Source: UBA1081 sp964613045 (GTDB taxonomy: Bacteria > Bacillota > Clostridia > Oscillospirales > Acutalibacteraceae). Taken from it: a stretch of DNA of 28,047 nt. The stretch's first letter is position 1; every line of letters starts with the position of its first letter. Below are positions 15,229 through 23,016 of the stretch, one piece after another. The notes beneath the pieces are model-generated. The model saw only the letters and a list, made by a program, of their open reading frames with translations, was not told the origin of the DNA and made no database searches. The translations under genes were made by a program, and so were the position numbers. The stretch spans positions 1 to 28,047 of the forward strand of contig CAZTFS010000015.1 of assembly GCA_964613045.1 (NCBI GenBank), written 5' to 3'.

Positions 15229-16525
15229 ATTTTCAACAAAAAAGAAAATCCTGTCATTGCTTCTGGCATTCACACTGCTTTTTACAACATTTCTCTCCTA
15301 CCGGATGTCAGCATCTGCACAGGACAGCAAAATAGACGAGTACAAAGACAAGATCGAGCAGTACGAAAACAAGATCGATGCAGCTCAGGAAAAGATCGAT
15401 GCACTCAAAGGCGATATAAAAGAAGTCAAATCTTATATCCAAGAGCTGGACAGTCAGGTCGCAATGTATCAGGAGCAGATAGATGCTTATCAGTCGCAGA
15501 TCGACGCTTATCAGAGCAAGATAGACGACTATAACGCTCAGAATGAGGAACTTCAGAATCAGATAGACGATCTCAACGACAAGATCGACGAGTACAACGC
15601 TCAGATACTCGAAAAAGAAGAGGAAATTGACGCAAAATATGATGAACTCGAAGAAATAATCAGAAGCAATTTCATCAACGGCGAAACATCAGCCCTTGAA
15701 GTTCTCCTTTGCTCAGACGATTTTTCCGAGTATCTTACAAAAGCTCAGTTTCTCAGCAGTCTTGCGGATTACGAGCAGGATCTCATTGACAGCATCAATG
15801 AAGATATCGATATTATTGACGAGGCTGTTGCTCAGATAGACATTGAAAAAGAAAATATCGTCAGCCTTCAGAAAGAAATCGACGCAAAAATTGCCGAGAT
15901 CGAAACAATGCAGTATGCTGTAGAGGAAAATCAGGCAAAAGTTGAAGCTAATCAAAACGTCATTCTTCAGAAGGTTAACGAGAGCAGTAATTACCTTGAA
16001 TCCCTTAACGACGAAAGTGCCGAGTACAAGGCAATGATCGCCGAATACGAAAAAGCTATCAATGAATTTGACAAGCAGATAGAAAAATTGATTCAGCAGA
16101 ACGCATCGTCAGGTACAGGTACACTGGCTAATTCCTCGGGACTTATATGTCCCCTGCAGCACTCCGGTGTATACGTAACATCACCTTTCTACAGAAACTC
16201 AACAGGCGAATACCACGGTGCACTTGACCTTAGTGTTTACGGCGGCTCATACGGCTTGGCAATATCTGCCGCAGAAAGCGGAACAGTCGTAACGGCAGCT
16301 TACCATTGGAGCTACGGCAACTATGTTGTTGTCGACCACGGTAACGGTCTTTCAACACTATATGCACACTGCAGTTCACTTTCCGTCAGTGCAGGTCAAT
16401 CCGTATCAAAGGGTCAAACCATAGGTAAGGTCGGAAGCACAGGTAATTCATCGGGTCCGCACCTCCATTTTGAAGTACGTATAAACGGTTCGAGAGTTGA
16501 TCCTTCCAAATATATTTCCGTATAG
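15221..16525 (+). CDS. Secreted coiled-coil peptidoglycan hydrolase, M23 (LytM) family
   Basis: 434 aa, probable cell-wall endopeptidase activated by FtsEX. A signal peptide ends at about Ala33 (ASA before Q34). Residues about 36-295 are a long coiled coil with repeated IDAYQSQ and IDDLNDKIDEY-like units, as in PcsB, CwlO and EnvC. The C-terminal LytM domain (about 305-434) keeps the zinc ligands His332, Asp336 (HGALD) and His416 (HLHF) and the catalytic His383 and His414, so it looks active. The start at 15221 overlaps ftsX by 8 bases and has AAAGGTGG upstream. The layout is EnvC-like, but EnvC itself has lost its zinc site. Confidence 0.92.
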   Translation: MTKFSTKKKILSLLLAFTLLFTTFLSYRMSASAQDSKIDEYKDKIEQYENKIDAAQEKIDALKGDIKEVKSYIQELDSQVAMYQEQIDAYQSQIDAYQSKIDDYNAQNEELQNQIDDLNDKIDEYNAQILEKEEEIDAKYDELEEIIRSNFINGETSALEVLLCSDDFSEYLTKAQFLSSLADYEQDLIDSINEDIDIIDEAVAQIDIEKENIVSLQKEIDAKIAEIETMQYAVEENQAKVEANQNVILQKVNESSNYLESLNDESAEYKAMIAEYEKAINEFDKQIEKLIQQNASSGTGTLANSSGLICPLQHSGVYVTSPFYRNSTGEYHGALDLSVYGGSYGLAISAAESGTVVTAAYHWSYGNYVVVDHGNGLSTLYAHCSSLSVSAGQSVSKGQTIGKVGSTGNSSGPHLHFEVRINGSRVDPSKYISV

Positions 16526-16534
16526 GAGCAGGCT

Positions 16535-17479
16535 ATGCACAAAAAAATTTCCGTAGGATTGGCACTTTCAATATCAATTCTGCTTATGGTAATAACCGTG
16601 TTAATAACGACTGTCATCACTATGAATATCTACAGCGAGCTGATGGAAGACATTCCACGGCGGGAGAAGATGTATGATTCACTTGCTCAGATAGACAGTC
16701 TTGTCAGGAACAATTATTACGGCGAAGCGGAAGATGAATCTGTCAACGCAGGCATTTCCGAGGGATATCTTGCAGGTCTTGACGGCACAAATGCATTGCT
16801 TACCGCCGAAGAATATGCTCTGTATCAGAACCGCATGGCAGGTCTTAACGAGGACGGCACTCGGCAAAAGTCCGTTTCCTATGAAAAATTCGGTTCATCG
16901 GGTTATATCAGGATATCGGATTTCACCGACAAAACTCCCGACGAATTCACAAATGCGTATAATACCCTCAAAAACAACGCTGTCACTTCCCTTGTCATCG
17001 ATGTAAGAGATACCGACAGCATCAATATTGCAGCTGCCGCAGACATAATTGACATGATCGTTCCCATTGCAACAGAGGGAACACAGGCAATTGCAACGGC
17101 TGTTGATAAAAACAACGACAATATCGAGATATTTTCTGCCGATTCTGACAGCATAAATATGCCTGTTGCAGTTATCGTCAACGGAAACACATCGGGTGCA
17201 GGCGAGCTCCTTGCATGTGACATCAGAGATTTCGGCAAAGGCACGGTCGTGGGAAAAACAACTGCGGGAAACGGCACATATCAGAAGATATTCGAAATGT
17301 CAGACGGCAGTGCGGTAATACTGACAGTTGCAGAACTGTTGCCCTACACAAGCGATTGCTATGACGGCGTGGGCGTAGTTCCCGATTATTCATGTGAGCT
17401 GACGGCTGAAACTGACGATCTGAATGAAGATTCTCAGTTCTTACAGGCTTATGCCGCAGTAACTGCTTTGCAGAAATAA
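16535..17479 (+). CDS. S41-family protease-like protein, PDZ-less and probably inactive
   Basis: 314 aa with an N-terminal membrane anchor (about 5-30) and a carboxy-terminal-processing-protease-like domain outside. The Ctp start (SLVRNNYYGEAEDESVNAGI) runs directly into GYIRISDFTDKTPDEF, so the PDZ domain normally lying between (about residue 103-118 here) is absent. The catalytic region reads NGNTSGAGELLACDIRDFG, then GKTTAGNGTYQ. Aligned with Prc/CtpA, the catalytic Ser becomes Gly221 and the Lys 25 residues later becomes Asn246. It is probably a pseudoprotease with a binding or scaffold role. It follows the M23 gene by 9 bases in the ftsEX operon. Ser220 acting in a shifted position is a less likely alternative. 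Confidence 0.82.
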   Translation: MHKKISVGLALSISILLMVITVLITTVITMNIYSELMEDIPRREKMYDSLAQIDSLVRNNYYGEAEDESVNAGISEGYLAGLDGTNALLTAEEYALYQNRMAGLNEDGTRQKSVSYEKFGSSGYIRISDFTDKTPDEFTNAYNTLKNNAVTSLVIDVRDTDSINIAAAADIIDMIVPIATEGTQAIATAVDKNNDNIEIFSADSDSINMPVAVIVNGNTSGAGELLACDIRDFGKGTVVGKTTAGNGTYQKIFEMSDGSAVILTVAELLPYTSDCYDGVGVVPDYSCELTAETDDLNEDSQFLQAYAAVTALQK

Positions 17480-17487
17480 AGATATTC

Positions 17488-17517
17488 AAGAGACTGTGAT
17501 GAACAGTCTCTTTTTTG
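17488..17517 (+). terminator. Terminator of the ftsEX operon
   Basis: A perfect 10-bp stem (AAGAGACTGT 17488-17497 with 17503-17512), a five-base loop and a T run to 17516. It starts 9 bases after the stop of the S41-like gene. Confidence 0.92.
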
Positions 17518-17625
17518 TTTCAAAAAATTCCCGTTTTCGTCGGCATACAGTTTCGGGGATATTTTCAAAAAAATCAAAAGGAGAAAAAATATTTAACTTT
17601 CCCTGTGCGTGTTTTCTTACACACT

Positions 17626-17665
17626 CTCTTCATTATTACACTATTACAATCTCTTCATTATTACA
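17626..17665. repeat. 15-bp direct repeat
   Basis: CTCTTCATTATTACA occurs exactly at 17626-17640 and 17651-17665, with ATTACAAT-like text between. It resembles the repeat at the window start (1-31). Confidence 0.6.
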
Positions 17666-17675
17666 ATCTATAGGT

Positions 17676-17752
17676 GTTGCCCCTTCGTTGCCGCTTCGTT
17701 GCCCCTTCGTTGCCGCTTCGTTGCCGCTTCGTTGCCCTTTCGTTGCCACCTG
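17676..17752. repeat. 11-bp tandem repeat, seven units
   Basis: Seven consecutive 11-base units start at 17676. The first six are GTTGCCCCTTC or GTTGCCGCTTC, with one GTTGCCCTTTC; the last (GTTGCCACCTG) has drifted. The GC content is sharply higher than in the flanking DNA. There are no spacers, so it is a minisatellite rather than a CRISPR array. Confidence 0.9.
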
Positions 17753-18008
17753 TCCGTTTTTCATCATGGCTGAGCCCCCGAAACACCGAGGTTTTTAAGG
17801 CTTTTTCTTTTTGCCCTTTGTGCTGTTTTTTTTAATTTTTTCCGATAAAATCTTCTGCATTTTTCGGCATCATTTTTTACAGAAAATTCAAAAATATGTA
17901 AAGCAGTATTTCGCCGATATCAAAACAAATGTTCCCTATATTCCATTATATTGATTTTATCAGATTTGTCAAGTGTTTTTCGAAAATTTGTTCTGTTTTA
18001 AATTTCTC

Positions 18009-18037
18009 TTGTATTTACAGTCATTATCTGCTAAAAT
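18009..18037 (+). promoter_or_regulatory. Promoter of the alpha-galactosidase gene
   Basis: TTGTAT at 18009-18014, a 17-bp spacer and TAAAAT at 18032-18037 with TGC before it (extended -10). No convincing catabolite-repression (cre) site was seen nearby. Confidence 0.65.
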
Positions 18038-18067
18038 AAATTTGAACTTTTTTTCGGAGGAATAATT

Positions 18068-20245
18068 ATGATCTCTTTTATTGAAGAAAAAAATATATTA
18101 AAGCTTGACACAAAAAATACAAGCTACGTTATCGGAATTTATGATGAGAACTACATTCTCAATCTCTATTACGGTGCATATATTCCCGACTGCAATCTGT
18201 GGGGAAATATAAAAAGACATAAAAACGCATCTTTCAGCCCTGCAAATCCCCATATTGCTCATGAGAATTTCTCTTCTGATGTTGAGCCTATGGAATACGG
18301 TTGCAACGGCAGCGGTGATTTCAGAATTTCCGCTCTTGCGATCAAAAATGCTGACGGTAACTCCGTTACTGATATCCGTTATATCAGCCATAAGATCTGC
18401 AAGGGAAAGCCCGATATTTCACCTCTTCCCCACACTTATCTTAACAATGATGATGAGGCTGACACCCTGGAGATACTCACCGAGGACAAGGTCACAGGCG
18501 TAAACGTCACTCTTTATTACACTGTTTTCAAGGAGCTTGACGCCATAACAAGAAGCGTTAAGGTCACAAATAACGGCAAGAACGCAGTTGACATTGAGAG
18601 AGTGTTCAGCATGTGTCTTGATCTGCCCTCAATGGATTACGACCTTATCACTCTTTACGGCAGACATGCAAAGGAAAGAAGCCGTGAACAGAGAGCTCTC
18701 GCACACGGTATTCAGGGCATTCAGTCAAAAAGAGGTGCATCAAGCCATACGCAGAATCCCTTTGCGGCTCTTTTAAAGCACGGTGCTGACGAAGATCAGG
18801 GAGATGCATACGGCTTCAATCTTGTTTACAGCGGAAACTTTGAATTCAGTGCAGAATGTGATTTTTCGGGAACTACACGTGTTATCATGGGTATAAATCC
18901 CACTGATTTTACATGGCATCTTGATGCAGGCGAAAGTTTTCAGTCCCCCGAAGCCGTTATGGTATACACCGACAAGGGTCTGGGCGAAATGAGCCGAATT
19001 TTTCACAGACTTTATATAAACAACCTTGTAAGAGGCAAATATAAACATGAAAAACGTCCCCTTCTCATTAACAGCTGGGAAGCCGCATATTTTGATTTTG
19101 ATACAGACAAGCTGGTGGCATTCGCTGAAAACGCAAAGGAACTGGGCATTGACATGCTCGTTATGGACGACGGCTGGTTCGGAAAACGCAATGACGATAC
19201 AAATTCGCTGGGCGACTGGTATGTTAACGAAGAAAAGCTTCCCGGCGGTCTCGGAGTGCTCGTTGAAAAAGTCAATGCTCTGGGCATGAAATTCGGCATC
19301 TGGTACGAGCCGGAGATGATCTCCCCCGATTCCGATCTTTTCAGAGCTCATCCCGACTGGTACGTTCATGTTCCGAACAGAGAAAGCTCCATAGGCAGAA
19401 ATCAGTACGTTCTCGACGTTTCCAGAGAAGATGTAAGGGATAATATCTGGAATCAGATGTACGACGTGCTTTCAAAGAACAATATCAGCTATCTGAAATG
19501 GGACTTCAACCGCAATATTTCAGAAGCAGGCTCAGCACTTCTTCCCGCCGACAGGTCAAAGGAATTTTTCCACAGATTCATTTTGGGCACTTACGACCTT
19601 ATGAACAGACTTGTCACAAGCTTCCCCCACATTCTCTTTGAAAACTGTTCGGGCGGCGGCGGACGTTTTGATGCCGGTATGCTCTACTACTCACCTCAGA
19701 TATGGACAAGTGACAACACCGATGCTATCGAGAGAATTTCAATTCAGTACGGCACTTCCCTGTGTTATCCTGCTTCAGCAATGGGTGCTCATGTTTCCGC
19801 TTCAGACAGAACAGGCTACGAAACAAAGGGCAACGTTGCACTCTGGGGCACATTCGGTTATGAGCTTGACCCCACGAAGCTGACTGCAAAGGACAAGGAT
19901 ATCGTCAAGCAGCAGGTCAGGGATTATCATAAATATTACGATCTTATCCATTACGGCGATCTGTACCGTATAATTGATCCTTATTATGACACATACAAAT
20001 GTGCATGGAGCTTTGTTTCACCCGACAAATCGGAGGCTCTTGTTACAGTCGTGATCACTCTGGAAAAATTTGCCGACGTACAGTTTATCAAGCTCAAAGG
20101 GCTCGACAAAAATAAGCTATATAAAAATGAAGCTGACGGCGAGGTTTACTCCGGTGCACTTCTTATGAATGCAGGACTTAATATTACAGGCAAGATATGG
20201 CGTGACGGCGAAAGCCTTACGCTTCACCTTACGGAAGTTAAATAA
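18068..20245 (+). CDS. Alpha-galactosidase, glycoside hydrolase family 36
   Basis: Releases terminal alpha-1,6-galactose from melibiose- and raffinose-type sugars. It has 725 aa, the usual length for the large GH36 enzymes, with no signal peptide, so it acts in the cytoplasm. An N-terminal beta-sandwich domain covers about 1-330. The TIM barrel contains WEAAYFDFD, LVMDDGWFGKR and FGIWYEPEMISPDSDL. The likely nucleophile is Asp479 in YLKWDFNRNI, and the acid/base is Asp549 in WTSDNTDAIER, with 70-residue spacing as in characterised GH36 enzymes. GGAGG lies 7 bases before the ATG. It shares one base with the next gene. No sugar transporter is adjacent. Confidence 0.94.
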   Translation: MISFIEEKNILKLDTKNTSYVIGIYDENYILNLYYGAYIPDCNLWGNIKRHKNASFSPANPHIAHENFSSDVEPMEYGCNGSGDFRISALAIKNADGNSVTDIRYISHKICKGKPDISPLPHTYLNNDDEADTLEILTEDKVTGVNVTLYYTVFKELDAITRSVKVTNNGKNAVDIERVFSMCLDLPSMDYDLITLYGRHAKERSREQRALAHGIQGIQSKRGASSHTQNPFAALLKHGADEDQGDAYGFNLVYSGNFEFSAECDFSGTTRVIMGINPTDFTWHLDAGESFQSPEAVMVYTDKGLGEMSRIFHRLYINNLVRGKYKHEKRPLLINSWEAAYFDFDTDKLVAFAENAKELGIDMLVMDDGWFGKRNDDTNSLGDWYVNEEKLPGGLGVLVEKVNALGMKFGIWYEPEMISPDSDLFRAHPDWYVHVPNRESSIGRNQYVLDVSREDVRDNIWNQMYDVLSKNNISYLKWDFNRNISEAGSALLPADRSKEFFHRFILGTYDLMNRLVTSFPHILFENCSGGGGRFDAGMLYYSPQIWTSDNTDAIERISIQYGTSLCYPASAMGAHVSASDRTGYETKGNVALWGTFGYELDPTKLTAKDKDIVKQQVRDYHKYYDLIHYGDLYRIIDPYYDTYKCAWSFVSPDKSEALVTVVITLEKFADVQFIKLKGLDKNKLYKNEADGEVYSGALLMNAGLNITGKIWRDGESLTLHLTEVK

Positions 20246-20952
20246 TGGATAAACAAAGAAAAAAGAGAATTGATTTCATTGATGCACTGAGAGGTCTTGC
20301 AGTAGTTCTCATGGTACTGCACCACTTCTTCTACGACCTTGTGGAATTTCTCGATGCACCCGAATGGCTGTTCACAAACCCTGTTTTTGACAGGCTTCAC
20401 TTCGTATTCGCAGGTGTTTTCATCGGACTTAGCGGAGTTTCTTCAAGATTTTCCCGAAGCAATCTGAAACGTGGTTTCCTGACACTGACAGCCGCAGGAA
20501 TAATCACCATCGTGACCTATCTCATCGGTATGCCCATAATTTTCGGTGTGCTTCATCTGTTGGCAGTATGTATGCTTTTTTACGGTCTTACGGGCAAGTT
20601 TTGGGAAGCTCTGCCGAAATGGCTTGTACCCGTATTCGCCGTTGCAGGAACGGTCATATCCTCATGGTGTGTTAATAATATCGAATTTGAGTCAAAAAAT
20701 CTGTGGATATTCGGCTGGACCTACAAAGGCTTCGTCAGTTACGACTACTTCCCCATTCTGCCATGGATATTCGTGTTCCTTTTCGGCACGTGGCTGGGAT
20801 ATTACATTAAGGAAAACAAATTCCCACGGTGGTTTTACACTGCAAGAATACCCGTACTGCCTCAGATCGGAAGACAAGCACTGATAATTTACCTTGTCCA
20901 CCAGCCGGTTCTGTACGCAATTACAATGCTTATAAAATTGATCGTTAAATGA
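20245..20952 (+). CDS. DUF1624 (HGSNAT-like) integral membrane protein
   Basis: 235 aa with about six membrane helices. The N-terminal RIDFIDALRGLAVVLMVLHHFFYDL and later FVFAGVFIGLSGVSSRFS are the hallmark of DUF1624, related to the catalytic domain of heparan-alpha-glucosaminide N-acetyltransferase and to other membrane acyltransferases. The substrate is unknown. Its ATG shares the last A of the alpha-galactosidase TAA stop, so it is translationally coupled to that gene. A terminator follows at 20956. Confidence 0.85.
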   Translation: MDKQRKKRIDFIDALRGLAVVLMVLHHFFYDLVEFLDAPEWLFTNPVFDRLHFVFAGVFIGLSGVSSRFSRSNLKRGFLTLTAAGIITIVTYLIGMPIIFGVLHLLAVCMLFYGLTGKFWEALPKWLVPVFAVAGTVISSWCVNNIEFESKNLWIFGWTYKGFVSYDYFPILPWIFVFLFGTWLGYYIKENKFPRWFYTARIPVLPQIGRQALIIYLVHQPVLYAITMLIKLIVK

Positions 20953-20955
20953 AAG

Positions 20956-20981
20956 AATCCGCCCGAAAAGGCGGATTTTTT
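20956..20981 (+). terminator. Terminator between convergent genes
   Basis: AATCCGCC (20956-20963) pairs with GGCGGATT (20970-20977) around a six-base loop, followed by T residues to 20981. It ends the alpha-galactosidase/DUF1624 transcript. Confidence 0.85.
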
Positions 20982-20984
20982 GTA

Positions 20985-21000
20985 ATTATGCATTATGCAT
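20985..21000. repeat. Short ATTATGC repeat
   Basis: ATTATGC is repeated twice in tandem, forming a near-palindrome (ATGCATTATGCAT) just after the terminator. It is probably a remnant of a short intergenic repeat. Confidence 0.35.
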
Positions 21001-21006
21001 TTCGGA

Positions 21007-22407
21007 TTATTTAAGCTTGAAGAACTCCGAAAATGCCTTGTATGCCATGTAGACGTCAGTTTTTGAAACGGTCTCAAAGGGTGAATGCATGGAAAGGACG
21101 GGTACGCCGATATCAACAACATCAATATCAAGATTTGCAACGTACTTTGCCACTGTTCCTCCGCCGCCTTCGTCAACCTTACCAAGCTCGCCGACCTGCC
21201 AGATAACATGTGCGTTGTCGAGCATTGCTCTGACCTTACCCATAAACTCGGCAGAAGCATCGGATGTGCCTGACTTTCCTCTTGAGCCTGTGTACTTCAT
21301 TACAGCGACGCCCTTATTGATAAATGCTGAGTTTCTTCTCTCCATAACATCGGGGAAGGTGGGATCGAATGCGGCTGTAACGTCGGCAGAAAGACACTCG
21401 GATCTTCTTATAACCTCATAGCCGTCATAGCCCTCCATAGCTGCAAGATAATTGATAAAATACTTCATGTAGGAGGAATTGAGACCTGTATTGCCGTCAC
21501 TGCCGATCTCTTCCTTATCGGTAAGTACAGACATAACGGTAAATTCGGGATCCTCCGCATCAAGAGCTGCCATAACGGCAGGATAAGCACAGACTCTGTC
21601 ATCATGACCGTAAGCACCGATCATGCTTCTGTCAAAACCGATGTCGCTTGCCTTGAACGCAGGCACAGCCTCAAGCTCGGCAGAAAGGAAATCAGCCTCG
21701 GTAAAGCCGTACTTTTCGTAAAGAATATTGAGAATATTCAGCTTGACAGCTTCTGAAGAATCATCATCCTTAAAGGGTCTGCTTCCTACGAGAATGTTCA
21801 GCTCCTCACCTCTGATACCGTCGGAAAGTGTTCTCTTGCCCTGATTTGCACCCAGATGAGGAAGAAGATCGGTAACGACAAACTTAGGATCGTCATCATC
21901 TTCACCCACATTGACATTTACAACCGTGCCGTCTTTGAGAACGACCGCACCGTGAAGTGCAAGAGGCATGGCAGTCCACTGATATTTTTTGATTCCGCCG
22001 TAGTAATGGGTCTTGAAAAGTGCCATTGCACTGTCCTCATAAAGGGGATTGGGCTTTAAGTCAAGACGGGGAGAATCAATATGTGCAGCGGCAATTTTCA
22101 CGCCGTTGATGATGCTCTTTTTACCGATAACACAAAGAATAACAGACTTGCCTCTGTTGTTGTAGTATATCTTCTCGCCCTGAGTGTATTTTTCTCCGGG
22201 AATAAACTCCACAAAGCCGTTTGCTTTTGCAAGAGAGATTATCTCGGCGGCTGCTTCACGCTCAGTCTTTCCCTTATCAAGAAAGTCCTTATAGCCCTCG
22301 CAAAAACCGTCTGCGTCCTCGATCTCGTCATCAGTCATAAGCTCAGAAGCGTGCTTCGTTTTATAAAACAGCTTCTCCTTAAGCTCTTCAACATAAGTTT
22401 TATCCAT
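21007..22407 (-). CDS. M18-family zinc aminopeptidase
   Basis: Cytoplasmic metallo-aminopeptidase of 466 aa, last gene of the minus-strand group. The metal-binding motifs are intact: AAHIDSPRLDLKP (His109), YGHDDRVCAYPA, DKEEIGSDGNTG and, near the C-terminus, VPVLSMHSPFE. The family acts on N-terminal acidic or neutral residues of short peptides and forms dodecamers; substrate preference cannot be told. A GGAGG site (plus-strand 22416-22420) precedes the ATG. It starts 24 bases after the lytic transglycosylase gene. Confidence 0.92.
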   Translation of the reverse strand: MDKTYVEELKEKLFYKTKHASELMTDDEIEDADGFCEGYKDFLDKGKTEREAAAEIISLAKANGFVEFIPGEKYTQGEKIYYNNRGKSVILCVIGKKSIINGVKIAAAHIDSPRLDLKPNPLYEDSAMALFKTHYYGGIKKYQWTAMPLALHGAVVLKDGTVVNVNVGEDDDDPKFVVTDLLPHLGANQGKRTLSDGIRGEELNILVGSRPFKDDDSSEAVKLNILNILYEKYGFTEADFLSAELEAVPAFKASDIGFDRSMIGAYGHDDRVCAYPAVMAALDAEDPEFTVMSVLTDKEEIGSDGNTGLNSSYMKYFINYLAAMEGYDGYEVIRRSECLSADVTAAFDPTFPDVMERRNSAFINKGVAVMKYTGSRGKSGTSDASAEFMGKVRAMLDNAHVIWQVGELGKVDEGGGGTVAKYVANLDIDVVDIGVPVLSMHSPFETVSKTDVYMAYKAFSEFFKLK

Positions 22408-22431
22408 ATATTTTACCTCCGAACAGGGAAA

Positions 22432-23013
22432 TTACTCTCCCGTTTCATAAATTTTATAATATTTATCCATCGCATCCGTAACCTTTTCAATATAGTAATT
22501 GGTATCGGAGATGGGCGTTGTGATAAGATGCTGTCCGTCAGATGAATACTGCGGATCATCAAGCCATGAAGACACGTGTCCCATGCCTGCATGATATGCG
22601 GCTATCACCGTTTCGGTCACGCCGTATTCTTTCTGAAGTATCGACAGAAACACAGCACTGTATTTTATTGATATTTCAGGCGTGAAAAGATCGTCAAAAA
22701 CGTGATCCTCTCCTGTTTTTGTAAGCAGCCAGTCAAAGGTGTCCTCTGTTATCTGAGTCAGTCCCCTTGCACCGGCTTCAGATACCGCTTCGGGGTCAAA
22801 TCCGCTTTCCGTTCTGATGACGGCATAGAGCAAATACTCGTCTATTTCATATTCTGCGGCGTATTTTTCAACATATTCGGAATATTTCTTAGGATAAAGG
22901 AACTCCATGAGCATATCCGATATTACCCGAAAGGATAAAACTGCAATTACACACACCAGTAAAAATATCATAAATGATGTAAAAGGGCGTTTTTTCTTTT
23001 GCTCTTTCGCCAA
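22432..23013 (-). CDS. Membrane-anchored lytic transglycosylase (SLT domain)
   Basis: Cleaves the glycan strands of peptidoglycan, 193 aa. A basic N-terminus and one membrane helix (about 12-33) anchor it, with the domain outside. The SLT motif YAVIRTESGFDPEAVSEAGA contains the catalytic Glu69, followed by GLTQI and AAYHAGMG (usually AAYNAG). The start is a TTG at 23013, with GAGGTG just upstream inside the end of the preceding gene, whose stop is three bases away. No in-frame ATG fits as well. Confidence 0.88.
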   Translation of the reverse strand: MAKEQKKKRPFTSFMIFLLVCVIAVLSFRVISDMLMEFLYPKKYSEYVEKYAAEYEIDEYLLYAVIRTESGFDPEAVSEAGARGLTQITEDTFDWLLTKTGEDHVFDDLFTPEISIKYSAVFLSILQKEYGVTETVIAAYHAGMGHVSSWLDDPQYSSDGQHLITTPISDTNYYIEKVTDAMDKYYKIYETGE

Positions 23014-23016
23014 TAA

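Larger units (their letters stand above)
17518..18008. other. Gene-free, repeat-bearing intergenic stretch
   Basis: Between the ftsEX operon terminator and the alpha-galactosidase promoter I find no supported gene. It holds a 15-bp direct repeat, an 11-bp tandem repeat (listed separately) and AT-rich DNA. A short open frame across the tandem repeat encodes only a repetitive Pro/Leu/Cys peptide without a ribosome binding site and is not called. Confidence 0.6.

Noticed and set aside
17676..17752. Possible CRISPR array
   Set aside because: The units are only 11 bp, directly adjacent with no unique spacers, and no cas genes are nearby.
17496..17798. Open frame of about 100 codons across the tandem repeat
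   Set aside because: It begins in the terminator and its protein is mostly the translated 11-bp repeat; no ribosome binding site.
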